From contig JAQGKG010000438.1 in the NCBI GenBank assembly GCA_028290245.1, positions 1 to 6,705 of the forward strand: 6,705 nucleotides of DNA. Direction: 5' to 3'. Origin of the DNA: Devosia sp. Lineage in GTDB: Bacteria > Pseudomonadota > Alphaproteobacteria > Rhizobiales > Devosiaceae. Below, in pieces: positions 1 through 5,386 of this stretch. Made by a program: the position numbers and the translations under genes. A model generated the notes under the pieces. The model had not been told where the DNA came from. It did no database searches and was given only the letters and a program-made list of their open reading frames with translations. Position 1 is the first letter of the stretch; each line of letters starts with the position of its first letter.

Positions 1-1
1 T

Positions 2-1000
2 AATAAATCACAACCCGAATTCACTCGCACGGTGAAGGACTACCTCGAGCGCCGCGTCACCAATGGCCAGGCTAACAAGGGTCGCGCGATGCGGTCCGAA
101 TGGAACCAGACGCTGACCGGGTCGCAGCAGCGCTGGGGCGTGCAACCGGAATTTGTGCTGGCCATCTGGGGCATGGAAACCAATTTCGGTGGCTTCATGG
201 GTGGTGAGCACACGATTCATGCGCTGGCGACGCTGACGGAGGGTGGCTATCGGCCGGATTTTTTTCGTGAAGAATTGCTGACCGCCTTGCGCATCATTTC
301 CGACGGCAATGTAAGCGCCGATGACATGACGGGCTCATGGGCCGGCGCCATGGGCCATACCCAGTTCATGCCCTCTAGCTTCATGCGCTACGCGGTCGAC
401 TATAACGGCGACGGCAAGAAGGACATCTGGAACTCGGTGCAGGACGCGCTGGGCTCCACCGCCAATTACCTGCACAGCTTCGGCTGGCGCCAGGGCGAAA
501 CCTGGGGTTATGAGGTCAAGCTGCCAAGCGGCTTCGACTATGCCGGGGCACGCCAGCTTGAGCGGGCACCGCTCGGCCAGTGGCAGGCCATGGGCATCCA
601 GCGCGTTTCGGGCAAGCCATTTCCGCGTAGCAGCGATATAGGGCGGCTGTATATGCCGGCCGGCGCCTCAGGGCCGACGTTTTTGCTGCTGCCTAACTTT
701 GATGTGATCAAGCGCTACAATAATTCGGACAGCTACGCGTTGGCCGTCGGTCACCTAGCCGATCGCATCATTGGCGGCGGTGACTTTGCCGCGGCTTGGC
801 CTGCGGGGGACTATGCGCTGAGCAAGGCGCAGCGGGCTGAACTGCAGACGTTGCTGGGCCGTGCCGGCTATGAGGTCGGCTCGCCCGATGGCGTGCTGGG
901 ACCCAAGACGCGTGCCGCCGTAGTGGCCTATCAACAGCGCGCGGGTCTGCCAGCTGACGGACACATTTCGGGAAGGCTTCTCGACCGGCTCAAGCGTTAA
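2..1000 (+). CDS. Lytic murein transglycosylase, MltB/SLT_2 family with C-terminal peptidoglycan-binding domain (5' end missing)
   Basis: The reading frame is open from base 2, so the gene starts before the window. The visible 332 residues begin NKSQPEF, a motif typical of the MltB family just before the catalytic domain, so GTG at 32 is probably not the true start. The family cleaves the MurNAc-GlcNAc bond of peptidoglycan, forming 1,6-anhydro-MurNAc, in the periplasm or at the outer membrane. The likely catalytic Glu is encoded at 176-178 in WGMETNFG. GAMGHTQFMPSSF follows, then an EF-hand-like DYNGDGKKDIW loop (about 398-430) resembling the Ca-binding loop of E. coli Slt35. The last ~60 residues (about 816-997; SPDGVLGPKTRAAVVAYQ) are a PG_binding_1 domain that anchors the enzyme to the sacculus. 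E. coli MltB lacks this domain, but alphaproteobacterial homologues commonly have it. The signal peptide or lipobox would be upstream, out of view. Family assignment is secure; the specific symbol is not. Confidence 0.95.
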   Translation, partial: NKSQPEFTRTVKDYLERRVTNGQANKGRAMRSEWNQTLTGSQQRWGVQPEFVLAIWGMETNFGGFMGGEHTIHALATLTEGGYRPDFFREELLTALRIISDGNVSADDMTGSWAGAMGHTQFMPSSFMRYAVDYNGDGKKDIWNSVQDALGSTANYLHSFGWRQGETWGYEVKLPSGFDYAGARQLERAPLGQWQAMGIQRVSGKPFPRSSDIGRLYMPAGASGPTFLLLPNFDVIKRYNNSDSYALAVGHLADRIIGGGDFAAAWPAGDYALSKAQRAELQTLLGRAGYEVGSPDGVLGPKTRAAVVAYQQRAGLPADGHISGRLLDRLKR

Positions 1001-1013
1001 CCAGTCGTTAACC
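997..1013. promoter_or_regulatory. CtrA-type box, TTAA-N7-TTAACC
   Basis: TTAA at 997-1000 and TTAA at 1008-1011 are separated by exactly seven bases, and each is followed by CC, so GTTAACC is repeated at an 11-bp period (one helical turn). This matches the full-site consensus TTAA-N7-TTAA of the alphaproteobacterial cell-cycle regulator CtrA. The first half overlaps the TAA stop of the transglycosylase gene. The site lies about 160 bp before the esterase ATG and 24 bp before the structured hairpin. A CTTAAG at 1036-1041 could act as a poor -10. The match is seen directly; function is inferred. Confidence 0.55.
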
Positions 1014-1034
1014 CTTTGGGGGCACCCTGAGCGG

Positions 1035-1094
1035 GCTTAAGTAGAGGGCAGGCAGTCTCCATTCATTCGAGGCGCCTGCCCTCGCCCATTAAGC
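1035..1094 (+). other. Nested inverted repeat / strong RNA hairpin between transglycosylase and esterase genes
   Basis: Three nested stems share one axis. The outer stem is GCTTAA (1035-1040) with TTAAGC (1089-1094). The middle stem is a perfect 10-bp GAGGGCAGGC (1044-1053) with GCCTGCCCTC (1074-1083). The inner stem is GTCTC (1055-1059) with GAGGC (1069-1073), with one G-U pair and a 9-base loop. No T-tract follows, so it is not a textbook intrinsic terminator. It may end the transglycosylase mRNA, protect a 3' end, or form part of a small RNA or the esterase leader. Confidence 0.6.
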
Positions 1095-1170
1095 GAGGCC
1101 GCTGTGATGGCCACAATATTCCCGGTATTTGCCGCTAGGTGGCGGCTCTCCCAATTTGCGCGTTGTAGTC

Positions 1171-2181
1171 ATGTCTAAGCCCCAATCCCTATCCCGTCGT
1201 ACCCTCATCGGCCTGCTGCTGGCGAGCGTCGTGCTGCCCAGCCCAGCCTTTGCCCTGTCCATCATGGACCCGTTCAACCTGCCGGCGGCTATGGATAGCG
1301 GTACGGTCAAGGTCGGTGACGGCATCGCCTATGCCGATGGGCCGCGCCACAAGCTCGACGTCTATGCGCCTGCAGCGCGCGGTGCCTTGGCGCCAGTGGT
1401 GTTCTTTATTTATGGCGGCGGCTGGAGCCGCGGCGAGCGCTACGAATATCAGTTCGTCGGCCAGGCCCTGGCGTCGCGCGGTTTTGTCGTGGTCATCGCC
1501 GACTATCGGCTGGTGCCGGAAGTGACCTATCCGGCCTTCCTCGAAGACAGCGCCAATGCCCTGGCCTGGGTGCAGGATAACATCACCGCGTACGGTGGCG
1601 ATCCCAATCGCCTGTTCCTCGCCGGTCACTCGGCTGGCGCCTACAATGCCACCATGCTGGCGCTCGATCCGTCGTTCCTGCGCGAATATGGCGTGACCAT
1701 GCCGATCCTCGGCGTTGCGGCGCTGTCCGGGCCATTCGACTTTTATCCGTTCGAATATGGTGAGGTGCGTGAGGCATTCGGCAAGGCGCCAAACCCGCAA
1801 GGCACACAGCCGATCAACCTCGTCACCAGCGAAACGCCGCCGATGTATCTAGCGTCCGGCACGACCGATCCGATCGTGCGGGTACAAAACACCGAGCGTT
1901 TTGCCCAGAAGCTCAAGGACAGCGGCGTCTGGGTCACCACTCGCTATTATGAGGGCTTCGGCCATATGGAGCCAGTGCTGGCGCTTGGTGCGATGTGGCG
2001 CTGGCGCATGCCGGTGCTCGACGACATGGTTGCCTTCTTCCAGATGTTCGGCGCCTTCCCCAGCGGCGTGCCTTATGTCGCCGTAGCGCCTAACGCCCCC
2101 GAAGAGCTGCCGGAAGCCATCGCCCCGATGAACCAGATCGTGCAGCAGATGAACGACATGTTCCAGCCGATCGAAAACTAG
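1171..2181 (+). CDS. Tat-exported alpha/beta-hydrolase esterase (paralogue 1)
   Basis: The 336-residue protein belongs to the HSL/BD-FAE-like carboxylesterase group of alpha/beta hydrolases, whose members hydrolyse esters through a Ser-Asp-His triad. The N-terminus carries a Tat-like signal (LSRRTLIGLLLASVVLPSPAFA, about residues 7-28), predicting export as a folded enzyme with cleavage near AFA|LS. The oxyanion motif is Y81-GGGW-85, with Tyr where the family usually has His. The nucleophile elbow is G152-H-S154-A-G156; D233 (SGTTDPIV) and H265 (FGHMEP) complete the triad. DYRLVPEVTYP is also typical. A Pro/Asn/Met-rich tail (about 293-336) extends past the hydrolase fold. ATG 1171 places the Tat motif correctly but has no clear Shine-Dalgarno sequence. 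TTG 1129 and TTG 1156 are in-frame alternatives that would lengthen the n-region. Natural substrate is unknown. A paralogue lies at 3832-4638. Confidence 0.92.
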   Translation: MSKPQSLSRRTLIGLLLASVVLPSPAFALSIMDPFNLPAAMDSGTVKVGDGIAYADGPRHKLDVYAPAARGALAPVVFFIYGGGWSRGERYEYQFVGQALASRGFVVVIADYRLVPEVTYPAFLEDSANALAWVQDNITAYGGDPNRLFLAGHSAGAYNATMLALDPSFLREYGVTMPILGVAALSGPFDFYPFEYGEVREAFGKAPNPQGTQPINLVTSETPPMYLASGTTDPIVRVQNTERFAQKLKDSGVWVTTRYYEGFGHMEPVLALGAMWRWRMPVLDDMVAFFQMFGAFPSGVPYVAVAPNAPEELPEAIAPMNQIVQQMNDMFQPIEN

Positions 2182-2198
2182 GGCCCGGCGCAGAGCGC

Positions 2199-2223
2199 AA
2201 GATCGCTCCAGTGGAGCGATCTT
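2199..2223. terminator. Perfect palindromic hairpin, likely bidirectional terminator
   Basis: AAGATCGCTC (2199-2208) pairs perfectly with GAGCGATCTT (2214-2223), and the pairing can extend to 12 bp around a single central G. It starts 18 bp after the esterase stop and lies about 68 bp beyond the stop of the convergent VOC gene. It is AT-rich at both outer ends but has no long T-run, so it may be a two-way terminator. It resembles short palindromes repeated in rhizobial genomes; that resemblance is from memory. Confidence 0.6.
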
Positions 2224-2290
2224 AGGGCACTAGGTCAAGAGGCCTATGGCCGAATGGCACGAAGCCTCAGCTGTCACAGACCCCTTACTA

Positions 2291-2701
2291 TTAGGGCTGC
2301 TCAACCTCCACCGAAGCTGCCGAGCGTGTGTTTTCCCCATGGAACACCGCCTCGATGTTATTGCCATCGGGATCCAGCACAAACGCGCCGTAATATCCCG
2401 GGTGATAATGCCATTCACCCGGCCCACCATTATCAGTCCCCCCAGCCGCCAGCGCTGCCTCGTAAAACGCATCGACCATGGCCCGGCCCTTGGCTTGAAA
2501 CGCCAAATGAATATGGGTGGGGACGGTGTCAGCTTCCGCCGCATCGACGAACAACTCATCAACCTGAAACCAGCCCTCGCCTTGCATTTCTATGCTGAGG
2601 CCTAGCGTGGCCAACGCGGCTTTATAGAACCGGCGCGTATCTGCAAAGTCTCGCGCCCGCAAGTGAACATGGTCGATTAGTCGGCCAAAGTGCCAAGTCA
2701 T
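2291..2701 (-). CDS. VOC family (glyoxalase/bleomycin-resistance fold) protein
   Basis: This 136-residue protein has the length and pattern of a single vicinal-oxygen-chelate domain with two beta-alpha-beta-beta-beta modules. The first module opens LIDHVHLRARDFADTRRFYKAAL. The second closes with YYGAFVLDPDGNNIEAVFH, the standard VOC ending. Candidate metal ligands are H11 or H13, H63 or H65, and E117. H98 and H100 in EWHYHPGYYG are further His near the predicted pocket. VOC members include lyases, dioxygenases and antibiotic-binding proteins, so the reaction cannot be named. The start at 2701 is chosen over an upstream ATG (2731) because GGAGGA lies five bases before it. The gene is about 82 bp downstream of bfr but behind a strong terminator, so it needs read-through or its own promoter; no clear promoter is visible. 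Confidence 0.9.
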   Translation of the reverse strand: MTWHFGRLIDHVHLRARDFADTRRFYKAALATLGLSIEMQGEGWFQVDELFVDAAEADTVPTHIHLAFQAKGRAMVDAFYEAALAAGGTDNGGPGEWHYHPGYYGAFVLDPDGNNIEAVFHGENTRSAASVEVEQP

Positions 2702-2706
2702 GATGC

Positions 2707-2712
2707 TCCTCC
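2707..2712 (-). promoter_or_regulatory. Ribosome binding site deciding the VOC start
   Basis: On the minus strand GGAGGA (2712-2707) sits five bases before ATG at 2701-2699. This is a near-ideal Shine-Dalgarno sequence and rules against the start ten codons upstream, whose extra residues MLCTSLWRSI do not belong to the VOC fold. Confidence 0.85.
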
Positions 2713-2723
2713 ATAAACTGGTA

Positions 2724-2757
2724 CAAAGCAAAACCGCCCGGAACAGGTTCCGGGCGG
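2724..2757 (-). terminator. Intrinsic terminator after bfr
   Basis: On the minus strand CCGCCCGGAA (2757-2748) and TTCCGGGCGG (2743-2734) form a perfect 10-bp GC-rich stem around a 4-base loop, followed by TTTTGCTTTG. It begins about 27 bases after the bfr stop and ends the bfd-bfr transcript. The opposite strand lacks an equivalent T-run, so it is mainly one-directional. Confidence 0.9.
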
Positions 2758-2783
2758 CTTGAAATCGAGATGGCTAATTCGGC

Positions 2784-3269
2784 TTACTCGGCTTCGTTGG
2801 CCGGGGAAGAGTTGAGCTGGCCGTATTTTTCAACGCCGATCTTTTCGAGCAGGTCGAGCTGGGTCTCGAGGAAGTCGATGTGACCTTCCTCGTCGGTCAG
2901 CAGGGCTTCAAAAAGGTTCTTGGAAACGTAGTCGCCGATGCTTTCGCACAGCTCGCGGCTGGCCTTGTAGGCGGCGCGGGCTTCGTATTCGCCGGCGAGG
3001 TCGGCTTCCAGCACTTCCTTGATGGTCTGGCCGATTCGCAAAGGCGCAACGCGCTGCAGGTTCGGGTGACCTTCGAGGAAAATAATGCGCTCGATCAAAC
3101 GATCGGCATGATGCATTTCTTCAATGGATTCTGCGCGTTCCTTGGCAGCCAGCTTCTTAAAGCCCCAGTCGTCGAGTAGACGAAAATGGACCCAATACTG
3201 GTTGACCGCACCGAGTTCGAGAAAGAGGGCCTCGTTAAGCCGCTCGATGACTTGTGCTTCGCCTTTCAC
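2784..3269 (-). CDS. bfr: Bacterioferritin (haem-containing iron storage)
   Basis: The 161-residue protein begins MKGEAQVIERLNEALFLELGAVNQYW and matches E. coli bacterioferritin in length and register throughout. Bacterioferritin forms a 24-subunit shell that oxidises Fe(II) at dinuclear centres and stores ferric mineral. All expected ligands are present in E. coli numbering: E18, E51, H54, E94, E127 and H130 of the ferroxidase centre, and M52, the axial haem ligand shared across the subunit dimer. The start is GTG 3269-3267, not the in-frame GTG at 3281: GGAG lies six bases before the former, and MKGE is the conserved family start. The gene start overlaps the 3' end of bfd by 35 bp, suggesting translational coupling. 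The C-terminal tail (NSSPANEAE) is acidic and probably disordered. Confidence 0.97.
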   Translation of the reverse strand: MKGEAQVIERLNEALFLELGAVNQYWVHFRLLDDWGFKKLAAKERAESIEEMHHADRLIERIIFLEGHPNLQRVAPLRIGQTIKEVLEADLAGEYEARAAYKASRELCESIGDYVSKNLFEALLTDEEGHIDFLETQLDLLEKIGVEKYGQLNSSPANEAE

Positions 3270-3546
3270 GCCGTACTCCACTCTGTTGCTTTTTAAGCTT
3301 GTCTAACCCAGATGGAAGCGAAACGACTTCGCCGGTCTCCAGGGCTTGCTGCGAGTGGTAGTTTTCGGTGACGCGGACAATAATGTCCACCACATTCGGT
3401 ACGCAACCGCTGCATTTGGCGCGGCGATTCAGCTCACCATAGACCTTGGCCGGCACGACAAGTTGCCAGGGATCGGCTTTGAGCAGATCAAGAACGATGT
3501 TCTCGATCTCGCTGCTGGTGATCATATTGCACTGACATACGAGCAT
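3235..3546 (-). CDS. bfd: Bacterioferritin-associated ferredoxin (BFD-like [2Fe-2S] protein)
   Basis: The 103-residue protein begins MLVCQCNMITSSEIE and has four cysteines in the Bfd pattern: C4-x-C6 and C45-SG-C48 (RRAKCSGC). These bind one [2Fe-2S] cluster. Bfd docks on bacterioferritin and passes electrons to its haem so that stored Fe(III) is released as Fe(II), the reverse of Bfr's storage role. The adjacent bfr supports the assignment. At 103 residues it is longer than the 64-residue E. coli protein. The extra C-terminus ends in a strongly basic stretch (GVRRERRSTSHRAA) encoded mostly where the gene overlaps bfr, so that tail may be a by-product of the overlap. No clear Shine-Dalgarno precedes ATG 3546, but the conserved start places C4 and C6 correctly. 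Confidence 0.93.
   Translation of the reverse strand: MLVCQCNMITSSEIENIVLDLLKADPWQLVVPAKVYGELNRRAKCSGCVPNVVDIIVRVTENYHSQQALETGEVVSLPSGLDKLKKQQSGVRRERRSTSHRAA
3276..3279 (-). promoter_or_regulatory. Ribosome binding site deciding the bfr GTG start
   Basis: On the minus strand GGAG lies inside the bfd coding sequence, six bases before GTG 3269-3267. The alternative GTG at 3281 overlaps this GGAG and has no purine-rich site of its own. Confidence 0.7.
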
Positions 3547-3581
3547 AATGGTGCGTCTGGTCTAGTGGAGCTTGCTGGCCG

Positions 3582-3611
3582 CATAAAGCGACTCCATTAG
3601 GTGAATGTCAA
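3582..3611 (-). promoter_or_regulatory. Predicted sigma70-type promoter of bfd-bfr
   Basis: On the minus strand a perfect TTGACA (3611-3606) is followed after 17 bases by CTTTAT (3588-3583), or after 18 by TTTATG. The -10 is weak, but alphaproteobacterial promoters often tolerate this. The implied start near 3576 gives a leader of about 30 nt before the bfd ATG. Confidence 0.55.
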
Positions 3612-3616
3612 TGTCA
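3602..3616. promoter_or_regulatory. TGA-N9-TCA motif, possible RirA/IscR iron-responsive operator
   Basis: TGA (3602-3604) and TCA (3614-3616) are spaced by nine bases, matching the iron-responsive TGA-N9-TCA element described for RirA in Rhizobiales and for the Iron-Rhodo-box in Rhodobacterales. It covers the whole TTGACA of the bfd promoter, as a repressor site would. Only six bases are defined, so a chance match is possible. No Irr-type ICE motif was found. Confidence 0.4.
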
Positions 3617-3831
3617 GATTTGAATTGGCCTAGGGAGTTGATCAGGGATCGGCGTTCCTGAATCCGCTTCGCCTGCCGTCGCCACGGGCGTCATCAAAGC
3701 TCTGCCGTGATGGTGCCGAGCATAAGATGAGGCTCGCTTTGCTCTCCATGAGTTGTGCGGCGACCGCTGCGCTTTAGCGAAACATTGTTAGCCTCTGCGC
3801 CGTTACCTAGGCCGTACGAAACGGGGCGGAC

Positions 3832-4638
3832 ATGGCTATCTCTATCCTCAGCGTCATCAATGCCCTCAGCCCCAAGGATATCGGGTCGCGCAGGATCGCA
3901 CGCGATGTGCCCTATGGTCGCGCGGCGCGACAAAAGCTCGATATCTACGCACCGCGGAAAACCAAAGGCCCGCTGCCGGTAGTGTTTTTCATCTATGGCG
4001 GCTCGTGGATGGATGGCAGCCGGCACCAGTATGACTTCGTGGGCAGGGCGCTCGCGGCGCTGGGCTATGTCACGGTGATTGCCGATTACCGCCTGGTGCC
4101 AGAAGTAGAATATCCTGGGTTTCTCGACGACGGCGCTGCGGCCTTTGGTTGGGTGGTCGAGCATATTGCCGAATATGGCGGCGATCCCAGCCGCATGGCG
4201 CTGATGGGCCATTCGGCGGGCGCCTATAATGCGATGATGTTGGGGCTGAACTCGCAGTATCTGGCCCAGCTCGGCCTGCACAATCGCCTGCGTTGCATAG
4301 TCGGCCTGTCCGGTCCCTATGACTTCTTCCCGTTCGACGGCCCGATCACGCTGCGCACCTTCGGCGCAGTGCGCGAGCCGCTGGCGACGCAGCCAATCAA
4401 TCACATCACTGGGGCCGTGCCGCCGGTATTCCTCGGCTCAGGCGACAAAGACACACTGGTCTATCCGCGCAACAGCGTCGCTCTGGCCAAGAAGCTTCGC
4501 GGAGCTGGCGTCACCGTAGTCAAGAAGCACTATCCGGCCCTTGGACATCCCGGTCCATTGCTGGCGCTGGGCGTTCCAGCTCGCCGCATCGCGCCAGTGC
4601 TGGCCGACGTGGCCGACTTCTTGCGCCAGTATCTCTAG
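3832..4638 (+). CDS. Alpha/beta-hydrolase esterase without export signal (paralogue 2)
   Basis: The 268-residue enzyme is clearly homologous to the esterase at 1171-2181, with about half the aligned residues identical by eye. It shares long blocks such as VVFFIYGG, VIADYRLVPEV, YGGDP and GHSAGAYNA. The triad is S128 (G126-HSAG-130), D207 (GSGDKDTLV; D205 less likely) and H239 (LGHPG). The oxyanion motif is Y55-GGSW, with Tyr in place of the usual His. Its first residues, AISILSVINALSPKD, align with ALSIMDPFNLPAAMD just after the signal peptide of paralogue 1, so it has no signal peptide and should be cytoplasmic. It also lacks the Pro-rich tail. ATG 3832 is the only start after an in-frame stop at 3808-3810 and has GGGGCGG three bases before it, an imperfect ribosome site. 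Its stop overlaps the convergent DUF599 gene. Substrate is unknown. Confidence 0.93.
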   Translation: MAISILSVINALSPKDIGSRRIARDVPYGRAARQKLDIYAPRKTKGPLPVVFFIYGGSWMDGSRHQYDFVGRALAALGYVTVIADYRLVPEVEYPGFLDDGAAAFGWVVEHIAEYGGDPSRMALMGHSAGAYNAMMLGLNSQYLAQLGLHNRLRCIVGLSGPYDFFPFDGPITLRTFGAVREPLATQPINHITGAVPPVFLGSGDKDTLVYPRNSVALAKKLRGAGVTVVKKHYPALGHPGPLLALGVPARRIAPVLADVADFLRQYL

Positions 4639-5330
4639 AGCTTGCGTTCCTGCTGCCGGCGCGCCGCGATGATCGCGGCCGAAGCGGCCGTCCGGTGCGA
4701 CGACGAGAAGAACTCGCGATGCGCCAGGATCAGGATGGTGGCGGCGCAGGTAGCGATGGGCAGCCATTCCGAGACGAACCAGGCGACGGTTGCCACCGAG
4801 AAATAGTAGGCCCGGATGCCGCTGTTGAAATTCTTCGCCCCCAGCGCATTCATCCGCGTAATGGCGTCGATTTCCTCGTCCGAGATCGGCGAGGAATGAT
4901 CGATCGCCCCGAGCATGATGCAAAAGTGATTGAACTGTCGCAGCGCAAGCGTGAAGGCGAAAAACGCCAGCACGAACATGGTCAGCATCACGACCAGATG
5001 CAGTTGCACCTCGGTCACCGTGTAGACCCGGTGCAGCGACGCTGAATTGAGCGCCGCCATCAGCGCCGGCAATTGGCCGAACACCGCGAAGATCGCTAGG
5101 ATCAGCAGCACGGCAGTGGAGGCGAGGAAGCTGACCGAGCCCATGATGTTGCCGGATAGGATCGCGTCGAACGGCGATTCCCGCACCGCCGCATTGGCCA
5201 CCCAGCGACGGCGTTGCATGTTCATGATCACCGACAGCGACGGCCGCAGCTTTTCCACCTGCGGCACGATGATGTTGTAGGCGAAGTAGCAGAGCAGCGG
5301 CAAAAGCGTCGAAATCAGTGTCGTCGACAA
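4635..5330 (-). CDS. DUF599 domain-containing integral membrane protein
   Basis: The 231-residue protein matches the DUF599 pattern as I know it: an N-terminal membrane segment (about 3-23) ending FAYNIIV, a basic RRRW (40-43), NIMGSVSFLAST entering a second segment (66-87), a third segment ending LALRQFNHFCIMLGA (109-141), the soluble motif NALGAKNFNSGIRAYYF (161-177), and a final segment (about 178-203). Four membrane helices are predicted. No biochemical function is known for the family. The start is TTG at 5330: a stop lies upstream with no in-frame ATG or GTG between, the next in-frame ATG would delete the first helix, and GGGGG precedes the TTG by five bases. The last four bases overlap the stop of the convergent esterase gene. 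Confidence 0.88.
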   Translation of the reverse strand: MSTTLISTLLPLLCYFAYNIIVPQVEKLRPSLSVIMNMQRRRWVANAAVRESPFDAILSGNIMGSVSFLASTAVLLILAIFAVFGQLPALMAALNSASLHRVYTVTEVQLHLVVMLTMFVLAFFAFTLALRQFNHFCIMLGAIDHSSPISDEEIDAITRMNALGAKNFNSGIRAYYFSVATVAWFVSEWLPIATCAATILILAHREFFSSSHRTAASAAIIAARRQQERKL

Positions 5331-5360
5331 GGTCGCCCCCGAATCTGCATAATGCCTGCG

Positions 5361-5366
5361 TTTATA
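5361..5366 (-). promoter_or_regulatory. Possible -10 element for the DUF599 gene
   Basis: TATAAA on the minus strand lies 30 bases before the TTG start. No good -35 is found at 16-18 bp; the place where one would lie is at the edge of the palindrome at 5387-5403, which is why an activator- or repressor-controlled promoter is possible. Weak evidence. Confidence 0.25.
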
Positions 5367-5386
5367 GCGCTTCGACTTTGCTCGAT

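Noticed and set aside
32..34. GTG 32 as the start of the transglycosylase
   Set aside because: The frame is open to base 2 and the residues before GTG (SQPEFTRT) are conserved family sequence, so the gene is truncated by the window edge.
8..220. A 70-codon minus-strand open frame at the left edge
   Set aside because: Antisense to conserved transglycosylase sequence; no domain and no supporting signals.
1129..1170. TTG 1129 as the start of the first esterase
   Set aside because: It would place 14 residues before the Tat signal and has no ribosome site; ATG 1171 gives a normal signal peptide, though the shorter TTG 1156 option remains open.
2246..2605. Two overlapping plus-strand open frames over the VOC gene
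   Set aside because: Both are antisense to a well-formed VOC domain that has a strong ribosome site; no domain is visible in either.
2702..2731. Upstream ATG as the start of the VOC gene
   Set aside because: The extra ten residues do not fit the VOC fold, and the GGAGGA that serves ATG 2701 lies inside that extension.
3270..3281. Upstream GTG as the start of bfr
   Set aside because: It would add four residues (MEYG) absent from the family and lacks a ribosome site; GTG 3269 has GGAG six bases away and gives exact E. coli Bfr numbering.
3617..3726. Possible regulatory RNA or promoter between bfd and the second esterase
   Set aside because: Only short imperfect inverted repeats (for example TCAGG/CCTGA around 3642-3661) and poor promoter hexamers were found; nothing above chance.
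3694..4404. A 236-codon minus-strand open frame over the second esterase
   Set aside because: Antisense shadow of a gene with a complete catalytic triad; a similar shadow occurs over the first esterase (1189-1800), as expected for homologous coding sequences.
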